Made by a program: the position numbers and the translations under genes
The notes under the pieces: generated by a model
Seen by the model: only the letters and a program-made list of their open reading frames with translations
Told to the model about the DNA's origin: nothing
Databases searched by the model: none
Part shown: piece by piece, positions 16,200 to 24,677 of the stretch
How positions within the stretch are numbered: position 1 is the first letter of the stretch
Layout: every line of letters starts with the position of its first letter
Assembly (NCBI RefSeq): GCF_014873755.1
Contig: NZ_JADBEG010000001.1
Location: forward strand, 8,096,501-8,160,500
Length of the DNA: 64,000 nucleotides
Direction of reading: 5' to 3'
Origin: Amycolatopsis lexingtonensis
Lineage (GTDB): Bacteria > Actinomycetota > Actinomycetes > Mycobacteriales > Pseudonocardiaceae

Positions 16200-16646
16200 A
16201 TGCGGTCCCATCGAGCCGAGACGTTCACCCGGGTGATCGACGCGGTGTTCGCGTGCAACGGCGGCTTCCTCGCGGCGGGCGACGCCCTGACCGAACCGGT
16301 CGGCCTGACGGCGGCGCAGTGGCAGGTGCTCGGCTTCCTGGAGGACGGCCCGGCGACGGCCGCGGAGGTCGCGCGACGGCGGGGGCTGCGGCGGCAGAGC
16401 GTGCAGGAGACGGTGAACCGGTTGCTGCGCAACGGGATGCTCGACCGGCTGCCGAACCCGGGTGACGCGCGGGCGCCGCTGTTGTCGCTGACGCGGCGGG
16501 CGAAGGACGCGATGCGGGAGCTGGGGCGGTCGCAGGTCGAGTGGGCGGAGGGGGTGGCGGCGGAGGTGTCGCAGGAGGATTTGGAGACGACGTTGCGCAC
16601 GCTGCGGCGCCTGCGGGAGCTGACGGCCCAGCCGCGGTTGTTGTGA
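16200..16646 (+). CDS. MarR family transcriptional regulator
   Basis: A 148-residue winged-helix protein of usual MarR length. The DNA-binding part includes LTAAQWQVLGFLEDG, ATAAEVARRRGLRRQSVQET and the wing region DRLPNPGDARAPLLSLT. It is predicted to act as a dimer on the palindrome 16 bp upstream and to control itself and the divergent DUF1579 gene. The ligand is unknown. The start is ATG 16200. Confidence 0.87.
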   Translation: MRSHRAETFTRVIDAVFACNGGFLAAGDALTEPVGLTAAQWQVLGFLEDGPATAAEVARRRGLRRQSVQETVNRLLRNGMLDRLPNPGDARAPLLSLTRRAKDAMRELGRSQVEWAEGVAAEVSQEDLETTLRTLRRLRELTAQPRLL

Positions 16647-16918
16647 GGGGGCTTGCGGCAAAGCAACCAGGGCGTCACCGGGGGAATGCCGGTGCGGGCG
16701 GGAGCTTGCCGAACGTCGTGAACGACTCTTTCCTGGCGCCGGACGACAGGGCCCCGGCAAAGTCAGGCCGAGGCGGCTAGCGGATGTGCCCCAATGTGGC
16801 GTTGGGTGCGTTGGACGCACCGAACGCCACATTGGGGGCATCCGGGACCAGAACGCCAGACCCAGCAGCCACATCGGTCACCGCCCGCAAGGTCATGGCA
16901 TCCGGCGGCGCGGGAGGG
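16647..16918. other. 272-bp intergenic region between convergent genes
   Basis: No credible gene is seen. Apart from the palindrome at 16787-16840 there is a GTCGTGAACGACTC stretch near 16718-16731 that resembles half of another palindrome family, and otherwise undistinguished GC-rich sequence. Confidence 0.6.
16787..16840. repeat. two-arm CCCCAATGTGG palindrome
   Basis: TGCCCCAATGTGGCGTTGGG from 16787 is followed by TTGGA and an inverted copy ending at 16840. This is the simple form of the element also found at 3751-3830 and 55576-55658. It lies between convergent MarR and TetR genes and can serve as a bidirectional terminator. Confidence 0.75.
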
Positions 16919-17500
16919 TCAGTCCGGCTTGATGCCCAGCATTGTCAGGAACGTGCGGAAGCCGGTGGACATGTCGACCTCGTCCGGGTCGAGCAGCCAC
17001 TGCAGTTGCAAGCCGTCGAGGACGGCGATGGCGATCGGGGCCAGTTGCTCCGGCGTCGTTCCCGGGGGGAGTTCGTCGCGGTGGCGTTCCAGCATCTGGG
17101 TCATGCCCGCCCGGACGCGGGCGTAGCGGTCGTGGAAGTACTCGCGGGCCGGGTGGTCTTCGGTGACGCTGTCCGCTGACAGGACCGTGTACGTCTGGAC
17201 GATGCCCGGCCGGGTGGCGTTGTAGTCGACCAGGTCGGCCAGCTGGTTGACCGTCATCGACGACTCGTCGCCCGGTGGGGCGTGGCCGAAGTGGAGGAGG
17301 TCCCACTCGTCCCGGGTCTCCAAGACGGCCGTGAGCAGGTCTTCCTTCGTCGGGAAGTAGTGCATCAGCCCTTGCTGGGTCAGGCCGACGCGCTCGGCGA
17401 CCGCGGCCAGTGAGGTGCCGCGGTAGCCGCGTTCGGCGATCACTTCGAAGGCCGCTCGGACGATGCTCGCGCGGCGGTCGGCGCCCCTGGCCCGGGTCAT
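16919..17500 (-). CDS. TetR/AcrR family regulator
   Basis: A 193-residue TetR protein. The HTH is in VAERVGLTQQGLMHYFPTKE at about residues 33-52. The C-terminal part resembles TetR regulators with the TetR_C_6-type ligand domain. It is divergent from a GH3 beta-glucosidase with only 72 bp between the starts, so it very probably controls that gene, perhaps with a sugar or glycoside as signal. The start is the ATG at 17498-17500. Confidence 0.87.
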   Translation of the reverse strand: MTRARGADRRASIVRAAFEVIAERGYRGTSLAAVAERVGLTQQGLMHYFPTKEDLLTAVLETRDEWDLLHFGHAPPGDESSMTVNQLADLVDYNATRPGIVQTYTVLSADSVTEDHPAREYFHDRYARVRAGMTQMLERHRDELPPGTTPEQLAPIAIAVLDGLQLQWLLDPDEVDMSTGFRTFLTMLGIKPD

Positions 17501-17572
17501 GATCCCGAGCCTACGGGACTCACCGTCACGAAACCATAACTTTCACTACTCGCCGCCAGGTAGAGTGTGCCC

Positions 17573-19999
17573 ATGAGCTTCGACGTCGACGCGCTGCTGG
17601 CCGAGCTCGACCTGGACGCCAAGGCGAGCCTGCTCGCCGGGCAGGACGTCTGGAGCCTGCCCGCCCTGCCGGACATCGGCCTGGACTCCATCGTTCTCTC
17701 CGACGGCCCGGTCGGCGTCCGCGGGGTCCGCTGGAGCCAGGACGACCCCTCCGTGACGCTCCCCAGCCCGACGGCGCTCGCCGCGAGCTGGGACCCGCGG
17801 CTCGCCGTGCGCGCCGGGCGCCTGCTCGCGCAGGAAGCCCGCCGCAAGGGTGTGCACGTGCTGCTCGCGCCGACGGTCAACCTCCAGCGCTCACCGCTGG
17901 GCGGCCGCCACTTCGAGTGCTACTCGGAAGATCCCCTCCTCACCGGGATGATCGGCGCCGGCTACGTCACCGGCGTGCAGGACGGCGGGGTCGGTGTCAC
18001 GGTCAAGCACTTCGTCGCCAACGACTTCGAGACCGAACGCTTCACCGCCGACGTCCACGTCGGCGAACGCGCGCTGCGCGAGCTCTACCTCGCGCCCTTC
18101 GAACTCATCGTGAGGCGCGCGAAGCCGTGGGGGATCATGGCCGCCTACAACAGCGTCAACGGCACCACGATGACCCAGCACACCGAACTGCTCAACGGCG
18201 TGCTGCGCGGCGAATGGGGCTTCGACGGCTTCGTCGTTTCCGACTGGCTGGCCGCGCGCGACACCGTCGCCTCCGCCAACGGCGGCCTTGACGTCGCGAT
18301 GCCCGGCCCCCGCACGGTTTTCGGCGCGCGGCTCGCCGAAGCCGTTCGTGGCGGCGAAGTCGACGAGAGCGTCGTCGACGACATGGTCCGCCGCGTACTC
18401 CTGCTCGCCCACCGGACCGGCGCGCTCGAAGGCAGTCCGGCCGCCCGGCAGTCCGAAATGGACGGTGACGCGATCGCGCGCGAGATCGCGCACCGGTCTT
18501 TCGTGTTGCTCAGCAACGAAACCGGCGTGCTGCCGCTCAAGCAGCCGCGGAGCATCGCTCTCATCGGCGCGCTGGCCGAAGATCCGAAGATCCTCGGCGG
18601 CGGCAGTGCCACGGTGTTCCCCGCTCACGTCGTCTCCCCTCTCGACGGCCTTCGTAAGGCCGTTCCCCCTGGCACCGAACTGGCTTTCGCCACCGGTGCC
18701 GATCCGCGCACGACGCTACCGCCGGCCACCGACAATTTCCGGCTCCGCGCGATCGCCAAAGCCGCCGATGGCACCCGATTGGCTGAATTTCCGCTCCGGG
18801 AAGCCAAAATCACGTGGATCGGCGAACTGCCGCCCGGGCTCGACCTCAACACCCTGGCTTCGGTGGAGATCGAAGGCACCTACCTGCCGGAGCGGACCGG
18901 CACGCACACCTTCGCCGTCACCGGGCCCGGCGACCTCCGCCTCACCGTCGCCGGCCGGACCCTCTTCGACGGCGTGAACCTGCCGCCCGGCGGGGACGTC
19001 TTCACCTCGGTCATGCAGGTGAACGAGCAGCGCCGGGAGATCGACCTGACCGCGGGCGAACTCGTCGACGTCAGCCTGACGTACTGGATCCCGTCGGAGA
19101 TGGCGGAGTTCGCCAGGGGCAGCTTCGCCTGGGTGACGTTCGCGCTCGGCCACCGCGGCCCGGTCCTGGACCCGGACGCCGCGCTCGAAGAGGCCGTTGC
19201 CCTGGCGGCTAAGTCGGACGTCGCGGTCGTCGTGGCCGGCACCACCGCCGAGGTCGAGAGCGAGGGCTTCGACCGGACTTCCCTCGCGCTGCCGGGCCGG
19301 CAGGACGAGCTGGTCGCCAGGGTCGCGGCCGTCAACCCGAACACCGTGGTCGTCGTCAACGCCGGTTCCCCGGTCGAGCTGCCGTGGCGCCACGACGTCG
19401 CCGCGGTGCTGCTCACCTGGTTCCCCGGCCAGGCCGGCGGCGACGCGCTCGCCGACGTCCTCTTCGGCCGCGAAGAACCCGGCGGCCGCCTGCCGACGAC
19501 CTGGCCGGCGAAGCTCGAAGACGCGCCCGTCACCGACGTGACTCCCAACGAAGGCGTACTCGAATACGGCGAAGGCGTCCACATCGGCTACAGCGCCTGG
19601 GCCCGCTCCGACCGGCCGCCCGCCTACTGGTTCGGCCACGGCCAGGGCTACACGACCTGGGCGTACGAGGAACTCGACGGCTACCCGGACGAGGAAGGTG
19701 GCGCCCGCGTCCGGGTCCGCGTGCGCAACACCGGGAAGCGGCGGGGCCGCGAGGTCGTCCAGCTCTACCTGGCCCCGACCGAGCGCGGCGACCGGCCGGA
19801 CCGCTGGCTCGCGGGGTTCGCCAGCGTCGAAGCGGGGCCCGGCGAAGCGGTCGAGACCGACATCGTCATCACGCCGAGGTCCGCCGAAACCTGGCGGGAC
19901 GGCTGGCGGCACATCGCGGGCGAGTACGTCCTGGAGGCTTCGCACTCCTACGCCGAGCCGCGGCTGAGCACGCGGATCGTCCTCCAGAAAATCCGTTGA
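17573..19999 (+). CDS. glycoside hydrolase family 3 beta-glucosidase with PA14 domain
   Basis: An 808-residue GH3 enzyme. The N-terminal barrel contains KHFVANDFE and the nucleophile aspartate D224 in GFVVSDWLAA. The second GH3 domain has VVVAGTTAEVESEGFDR. A PA14 domain at about residues 395-520 (YLPERTGTHTFAVTGPGDLRL) is inserted in the second domain, as in sugar-binding beta-glucosidases, and a fibronectin III-like domain ends the protein. It should release glucose or related sugars from the non-reducing end of beta-glycosides. There is no signal peptide, so it acts inside the cell on imported oligosaccharides. I start at ATG 17573 rather than GTG 17567. Confidence 0.93.
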   Translation: MSFDVDALLAELDLDAKASLLAGQDVWSLPALPDIGLDSIVLSDGPVGVRGVRWSQDDPSVTLPSPTALAASWDPRLAVRAGRLLAQEARRKGVHVLLAPTVNLQRSPLGGRHFECYSEDPLLTGMIGAGYVTGVQDGGVGVTVKHFVANDFETERFTADVHVGERALRELYLAPFELIVRRAKPWGIMAAYNSVNGTTMTQHTELLNGVLRGEWGFDGFVVSDWLAARDTVASANGGLDVAMPGPRTVFGARLAEAVRGGEVDESVVDDMVRRVLLLAHRTGALEGSPAARQSEMDGDAIAREIAHRSFVLLSNETGVLPLKQPRSIALIGALAEDPKILGGGSATVFPAHVVSPLDGLRKAVPPGTELAFATGADPRTTLPPATDNFRLRAIAKAADGTRLAEFPLREAKITWIGELPPGLDLNTLASVEIEGTYLPERTGTHTFAVTGPGDLRLTVAGRTLFDGVNLPPGGDVFTSVMQVNEQRREIDLTAGELVDVSLTYWIPSEMAEFARGSFAWVTFALGHRGPVLDPDAALEEAVALAAKSDVAVVVAGTTAEVESEGFDRTSLALPGRQDELVARVAAVNPNTVVVVNAGSPVELPWRHDVAAVLLTWFPGQAGGDALADVLFGREEPGGRLPTTWPAKLEDAPVTDVTPNEGVLEYGEGVHIGYSAWARSDRPPAYWFGHGQGYTTWAYEELDGYPDEEGGARVRVRVRNTGKRRGREVVQLYLAPTERGDRPDRWLAGFASVEAGPGEAVETDIVITPRSAETWRDGWRHIAGEYVLEASHSYAEPRLSTRIVLQKIR

Positions 20000-20050
20000 C
20001 GCGCGGCGAGAAGGCCTCTAAGTTCACGCAGGCACCCATGATCGACGAAA

Positions 20051-20151
20051 GGAGGTGGGACCGATGATCACGCAACCGATCACGCGCTCCCACCCCGGAT
20101 CGAGGGTGCCGGGTCTGTAGACCGGGAGCGCGAACTCCTGGAAGGACCTCC
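20051..20151 (+). promoter_or_regulatory. leader RNA with alternative stems before the GNAT gene
   Basis: The transcript can form a three-way junction: outer stem CGCGCTCCC (20083-20091) with GGGAGCGCG (20124-20132), enclosing hairpins ACCC/GGGT (20092-20095/20104-20107) and GGTC/GACC (20112-20115/20120-20123). A competing stem pairs GGTGGGA (20054-20060), which overlaps the leader ribosome-binding site, with TCCCACC (20088-20094). The two folds exclude each other, as in attenuators and riboswitches. No known riboswitch class was recognised. Confidence 0.5.
20064..20120 (+). CDS. 18-residue leader peptide ORF
   Basis: ATG 20064 is preceded by AAAGGAGG at 20048-20055 with 8-nt spacing, among the best ribosome-binding sites in the window. 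It encodes MITQPITRSHPGSRVPGL and stops 31 bp before the GNAT start. The codons overlap the arms of the predicted stems, so ribosome movement would change the RNA fold. This is typical of a regulatory leader peptide, but no target amino acid is obviously enriched beyond Pro, Arg and Gly. Confidence 0.5.
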   Translation: MITQPITRSHPGSRVPGL

Positions 20152-21054
20152 ATGACCGAACTGGTCGTGCGCCCGCTCGAAGCGGGCGAAGAAACACTCT
20201 TCACCTCCCTGCCCGACCGCGGCCTCGTCGGCCGCACGCTGCTCGGCAACGACTTCATCGAGATGGCGAAGCAGGGCGAATACCGGCCCGAATGGACCTG
20301 GGTGGCACTGCGCGACGACGTCGTCGTGGCGCGGGCCGCCTGGTGGGCCAAGCCCGGCGACGAGGAACCGATCGCACTGGACTGGTTCGACTTCACCGAC
20401 TTCGACGCGGGCGTCCACCTGCTGAAGACGGCGCCGCTGCGCGCGGAGTACGCGCTGACCACGCCGCCCACGTGGCAGGACGACCCGGACGTCGCCCACG
20501 AAGTGACCACGCGGGTCGAGGCGGCGGAGCGGGCGGGTTACCGCAAGCTCGTCGAGCGCTACCGGTTCTGCTGGACGCCGGAAAACGGCCTCCCCGAAAA
20601 GCCGGGCCGGCTCGAGTTCCGGCCCGAGCCGGACGACGACGTCATCCTCGAGGTCTTCAAGCGCGTGCACGTCGGCAGCCTCGACGCGCACGTCCGGAAG
20701 ACGGTCGAGGAGCACGGGCTCGACGTCGCCGCCCAGGAAGACCTCGACATCATGAAATGGATGCCGGCCCCGCGGGACTGGTGGCGGCTGGCGTACACGC
20801 CCGAAGGTGAGCTCGTCGGGCTCAGCCTGCCGACCCGCAACGTCTACGACCCGGTGGTCGGCTACATCGCCGTCGTGCCGGAGCACCGGGGCCACGGCTA
20901 CGCGTACGACCTGCTGGTCGAGGCCACGCACGAACTGGCCGGGCGCGGCGCCGACCGGATCGTCGCGGGCACCGACGTCGGCAACGTCCCGATGGCCAAG
21001 GCCTTCGCGAAGGCGGGCTACCCGGTGACGCAGCACCGCATCGACCTGGTCTGA
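20152..21054 (+). CDS. GNAT family N-acetyltransferase
   Basis: A 300-residue protein with a C-terminal acetyltransferase domain. The acetyl-CoA loop is in YIAVVPEHRGHGYAYDLL at about residues 239-256, followed by the GTDVGNVPMAKAFAKAGY segment. The N-terminal half is weakly similar and looks like a degenerate second GNAT domain. The acceptor is unknown. The ATG at 20152 follows GGAAGG with normal spacing. It lies behind a small leader ORF and possible alternative RNA stems, so translation may be regulated. Confidence 0.85.
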   Translation: MTELVVRPLEAGEETLFTSLPDRGLVGRTLLGNDFIEMAKQGEYRPEWTWVALRDDVVVARAAWWAKPGDEEPIALDWFDFTDFDAGVHLLKTAPLRAEYALTTPPTWQDDPDVAHEVTTRVEAAERAGYRKLVERYRFCWTPENGLPEKPGRLEFRPEPDDDVILEVFKRVHVGSLDAHVRKTVEEHGLDVAAQEDLDIMKWMPAPRDWWRLAYTPEGELVGLSLPTRNVYDPVVGYIAVVPEHRGHGYAYDLLVEATHELAGRGADRIVAGTDVGNVPMAKAFAKAGYPVTQHRIDLV

Positions 21055-21061
21055 GGCGGAA

Positions 21062-21103
21062 CTTTCACAGGGAAAGTGCCGCCCGGCACTTTCCCTGTGA
21101 AAG
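21062..21103 (+). terminator. hairpin terminator after the GNAT gene
   Basis: CTTTCACAGGGAAAGTGCC (21062-21080) pairs exactly with its reverse complement at 21085-21103 across a GCCC loop. The 19-bp stem starts 7 bp after the stop at 21054. Its core partly resembles the CTTTCACGTGAAAG palindrome family seen elsewhere. Confidence 0.75.
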
Positions 21104-21152
21104 AGGCGGCGGTAGCGTCGCTAGAGCGATCTATCAAATCCAGGGGGCTGGG

Positions 21153-21590
21153 ATGGACGTGCTGCGAGAAAAGGGGCTGACGCCGCTCCGCGTGATCCTC
21201 GGCTTCTCACTGCTCACGACCACGTTGCACTACGCGCACAACGTCGTCCGGGCGGCGGACTACCCGCCGCTCCCGGGCGTCCCGCTGCTGGTCACGCAGG
21301 TCGTGGTCGCCTTCGGCTGGGTGCTGTTCACGGCGTTCGGCTGGCTCGGCTACCGCGCCTACGTGCGCGAAAACCACCCACGGTCGCTGGCGTTCCTGCT
21401 GGTCTACTCGCTGTCCGGGGTGGCAAGCGCGGGCCACTTCCTGGTCGGCGAGCTGCACATCCCGGCGTTCTGGTTCGCCACGATCTTCACCGACTCGGCG
21501 GCAGCGCTCGCACTGTGGGTGTTCGTAACGTGGGCGTGGGCGGTACTCAACCGGGTGACCCCGCGAGATCAAGTTTCTACACAACATTGA
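21153..21590 (+). CDS. small integral membrane protein, unknown function
   Basis: A 145-residue protein with about four hydrophobic segments: near 12-30 (VILGFSLLTTTLHYA), 47-68, 80-95 and 105-130. Conserved-looking histidines (HYAHN and AGHF) face membrane segments. I cannot assign a family. The ATG at 21153 follows AGGGGG at about 21141-21146. The stop codon overlaps a TTGACG hexamer that may be the -35 of the box operon. Confidence 0.7.
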   Translation: MDVLREKGLTPLRVILGFSLLTTTLHYAHNVVRAADYPPLPGVPLLVTQVVVAFGWVLFTAFGWLGYRAYVRENHPRSLAFLLVYSLSGVASAGHFLVGELHIPAFWFATIFTDSAAALALWVFVTWAWAVLNRVTPRDQVSTQH

Positions 21591-21613
21591 CGTTCGTCGG
21601 AACCATGTAGACA
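21587..21613 (+). promoter_or_regulatory. possible box operon promoter
   Basis: TTGACG at 21587-21592 is a strong -35 match. The best -10 is TAGACA at 21608-21613, but the 15-bp spacing is short. TCTACA just upstream and TGTAGA at 21606-21611 form a loose inverted repeat that a regulator could use. No BoxR-type regulator gene is in the window. Confidence 0.3.
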
Positions 21614-21622
21614 CTCGGGTGA

Positions 21623-23242
21623 GTGACCACCACCACACCGGTGACCTTCGACCGCCGTCCGGACGAGTACCGCCACTGGCGGCTCCGCGTCGACGGGGAG
21701 GTGGCCTGGCTGGAGCTGGACGTCGACGAGCAAGGCGGGCTCGTCCCCGGGTACGAGCTCAAGCTCAACTCCTACGACCTCGGCGTCGACATCGAGCTGT
21801 ACGACGCCACCCAGCGGCTGCGGTTCGAGCACCCCGAGGTCCGCGTGGTGGTCGTGACGAGCGCCAAGGACAAGGTGTTCTGCGCCGGCGCCAACATCCG
21901 CATGCTCGCCGCGTCCGAGCACCACTGGAAGGTGAACTTCTGCAAGTTCACCAACGAGACCCGCAACGGCATGGAGGACGCCACCGCGCACTCCGGCCAG
22001 ACGTACGTCGCCGCGGTGAACGGGACCTGCGCCGGCGGCGGCTACGAGATCGCGCTGGCCTGCGACAAGATCCTGCTGATCGACGACAACTCCTCGACCG
22101 TCGCGCTGCCGGAGGTGCCGCTGCTCGGCGTGCTGCCCGGCACCGGCGGGCTGACCCGCGTCGTCGACAAGCGGCGCGTGCGCAAGGACCTCGCCGACGT
22201 CTTCGCCACGCGCCCGGACGGCGTCAAGGGCAAGACCGCGGTCGACTGGCGGCTGGTCGACGAACTGGTCCCGCGCCAGGGATTCCGCGAAGCCGTGGAA
22301 AAGCGGGCCCGGGAGATCGCGCGCGAATCCGACCGGACCGGCGAAGGCGGCATCGAGCTGACGCCGCTCGAACATCGCTATGTCGACATCGAAGTGGCCA
22401 AGGACCAGGTCACGATCACCGTCAAGGGCCCCGAAAACGACCCTGGTGACCTGCACGAAGAGGGCGCGAACGGCTGGTTCCTCGCGATGACCCGCGAGCT
22501 GGACGACGCCATCCTGCGGCTGCGCACCAACGAAGTCGAAGCCGGCACGTGGATCCTGAAGACCCAGGGCGACCCGGAGAAGGTGCTCGCGCACGAACAG
22601 GCCGTCTTCGGCGCGAAGGACTGGCTGGGCAACGAGATCACGCACTACTTCAAGCGCACGCTCAAGCGGCTCGACGTCACCAGCCGCACGCTGATCGCGC
22701 TGATCGAGCCCGGTAGCTGCTTCGCCGGATCGCTGCTGGAACTCGCGCTCGCCGCCGACCGCCAGTACATCCTCGACGGACCCCCGATCGACGACGAAGA
22801 CAGCGACGAACGCGCCACGATCCGCCTGTCCGAAGCCAACTTCGGCCCGTTCCCGATGGGCAATGGCCTGACCCGCCTGCAGACGCGCTTCTACGGCGAC
22901 GAGGACCACCTCGCCTGGCTCGCGCGCGAGAAGAACCACGAGCTGAGCGCGGCCGAAGCCGTCGAACTCGGCCTGGTCACCGACGCCCCGGACGACCTCG
23001 ACTGGGAGGACGAGATCCGGATCGCGCTCGAAGGCCGCGCGTCGCTGAGCCCGGACGCGCTCACCGGGATGGAGGCCAACCACCGGTTCGTCGGTCCCGA
23101 GACCATCGAGACCAAGATCTTCGGCCGGCTGGCGGCTTGGCAGAACTGGATTTTCACCCGGCCCAACGCAGCCGGACCGGAGGGCGCGCTGCGCCGATAC
23201 GGTACGGGGCAGAAGGCCGTCTTCGACAGGAAGCGGGTCTAG
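21623..23242 (+). CDS. boxC: 2,3-epoxybenzoyl-CoA dihydrolase BoxC
   Basis: A 539-residue fused double crotonase. The first enoyl-CoA hydratase-like domain shows VVVTSAKDKVFCAGANIRML and the oxyanion segment NGTCAGGGYEIALACDK; the second has EPGSCFAGSLLELALAADRQ. This size and the dual domain are characteristic of BoxC, which opens the epoxidised, de-aromatised ring of benzoyl-CoA to 3,4-dehydroadipyl-CoA semialdehyde and formate. It is first in the operon boxC-boxB-ligase-amidohydrolase. The start is GTG 21623 without a clear ribosome-binding site. Confidence 0.92.
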   Translation: MTTTTPVTFDRRPDEYRHWRLRVDGEVAWLELDVDEQGGLVPGYELKLNSYDLGVDIELYDATQRLRFEHPEVRVVVVTSAKDKVFCAGANIRMLAASEHHWKVNFCKFTNETRNGMEDATAHSGQTYVAAVNGTCAGGGYEIALACDKILLIDDNSSTVALPEVPLLGVLPGTGGLTRVVDKRRVRKDLADVFATRPDGVKGKTAVDWRLVDELVPRQGFREAVEKRAREIARESDRTGEGGIELTPLEHRYVDIEVAKDQVTITVKGPENDPGDLHEEGANGWFLAMTRELDDAILRLRTNEVEAGTWILKTQGDPEKVLAHEQAVFGAKDWLGNEITHYFKRTLKRLDVTSRTLIALIEPGSCFAGSLLELALAADRQYILDGPPIDDEDSDERATIRLSEANFGPFPMGNGLTRLQTRFYGDEDHLAWLAREKNHELSAAEAVELGLVTDAPDDLDWEDEIRIALEGRASLSPDALTGMEANHRFVGPETIETKIFGRLAAWQNWIFTRPNAAGPEGALRRYGTGQKAVFDRKRV

Positions 23243-23247
23243 CGCAG

Positions 23248-24669
23248 ATGCCCGAGAAGATCGACTACGACGCCAAGATCCCCAACAACGTCAACCTCTC
23301 GGAGGACCGGCGGCTCCAGCGCGCGCTGGAGGGCTGGCAGCCGAAGTTCATGCACTGGTGGGGCGAGATGGGCCCGACGCTGGAGACCCAGGGCGTCTAC
23401 CTGCGCACCGCCGTCAGTGTCGGGCGCGAGGGCTGGGCGCACTTCGACCACGTCAACGTGCCCGACTACCGCTGGGGCATCTTCCTCGCCGAGCGCGACC
23501 CGGACCGGCGGATCGCCTTCGGGGAGCACCAGGGCGAGCCGGTCTGGCAGCAGGTGCCCGGCGAATACCGCGCCGACCTGCAGCGGCTGATCGTCATCCA
23601 GGGCGACACCGAACCCGCGTCGGTCGAGCAGCAGAAGCTCCTCGGGCTGACCGCGCCGAGCCTCTACGACCTGCGCAACCTGTTCCAGGTCAACGTCGAA
23701 GAGGGCAGGCACCTGTGGGCGATGGTGTACCTGCTGCACGCCTACTTCGGCCGCGAAGGCCGCGACGAGGCCGAAGGGCTGCTGCTGCGCAACTCCGGCA
23801 GCCCGGACGCGCCCCGCATCCTCGGCGCGTTCAACGAGGAGACCGCCGACTGGCTGGCCTTCTACATGTTCACCTACTTCACCGACCGGGACGGGAAGTA
23901 CCAGCTCGGCACGCTCAAGGAGTCCTCCTTCGACCCGCTCTCGCGCACCTGCGAGTTCATGCTGAAGGAGGAAGCGCACCACATGATGGTCGGCACCACC
24001 GGCGTCGACCGCGTGGTGACCCGCAGCGCCGAGCTGATCCGCGAGCACGACACGCTCGACATCGGCCCGCACGGCGGAATCCCGCTGGAGCTGATCCAGA
24101 AGTACATCAACTTCCACTACACCGTTTCGCTCGACCTGTTCGGCAGCGAGACGTCGACGAACGCGGCGAACTACTACACCGCCGGGCTCAAGGGCCGCTG
24201 GCAGGAGACCCGCCGCCGCGACGACCACAAGCTCACCGACGACGCCCGCACGCTGGAGAGGCCGGCCGCCGACGGTACCTGGACGACCGAGGAGCTGCAG
24301 GCGATCCTGCTGCTCAACCTCGACCTGCGCAGCGAGTACGTGGCCGACTGCCAGACCGGCGTGAAGCGCTGGAACAAGATCCTCTCCGACGCCGGCATCG
24401 ACTTCGCGTTCCGCCTGCCGCACCCTGGCTTCAACCGCGAAGTCGGCATAAACTCCGGCCACCACGTCACTCCCGACGGCACCATCGTCGACGAGGCGAC
24501 CTGGGAGGCCGGCAAACGCAAGTGGCTGCCCACCACCGAGGACCTGACGTTCGTCCGCTCGCTGATGCACCCGGTGTACGAGCGGGGGAAGATCGCGAGC
24601 TGGGTCGCGCCACCGCGGCAGGGCATCAACGGGAAGCCCTTCGACTACGAGTACGTGTACCTCACGTAG
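23248..24669 (+). CDS. boxB: benzoyl-CoA 2,3-epoxidase subunit BoxB
   Basis: A 473-residue ferritin-like di-iron oxygenase. Candidate iron-binding ExxH motifs are EEGRH (E152/H155) and EEAHHMM (about E242/H245). BoxB uses O2 and electrons to form the non-aromatic 2,3-epoxide of benzoyl-CoA in the cytosol. The usual reductase partner BoxA is not encoded in this window, so another reductase must serve or boxA lies elsewhere. The ATG at 23248 is 5 bp after the boxC stop. Confidence 0.93.
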   Translation: MPEKIDYDAKIPNNVNLSEDRRLQRALEGWQPKFMHWWGEMGPTLETQGVYLRTAVSVGREGWAHFDHVNVPDYRWGIFLAERDPDRRIAFGEHQGEPVWQQVPGEYRADLQRLIVIQGDTEPASVEQQKLLGLTAPSLYDLRNLFQVNVEEGRHLWAMVYLLHAYFGREGRDEAEGLLLRNSGSPDAPRILGAFNEETADWLAFYMFTYFTDRDGKYQLGTLKESSFDPLSRTCEFMLKEEAHHMMVGTTGVDRVVTRSAELIREHDTLDIGPHGGIPLELIQKYINFHYTVSLDLFGSETSTNAANYYTAGLKGRWQETRRRDDHKLTDDARTLERPAADGTWTTEELQAILLLNLDLRSEYVADCQTGVKRWNKILSDAGIDFAFRLPHPGFNREVGINSGHHVTPDGTIVDEATWEAGKRKWLPTTEDLTFVRSLMHPVYERGKIASWVAPPRQGINGKPFDYEYVYLT

Positions 24670-24677
24670 GAGGTCTG

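Noticed and set aside
20054..20066. GGTGGGACCG resembling a T-box antiterminator sequence
   Set aside because: There is no room for a T-box stem I with specifier loop upstream, and the downstream gene is not an aminoacyl-tRNA synthetase or amino-acid gene.
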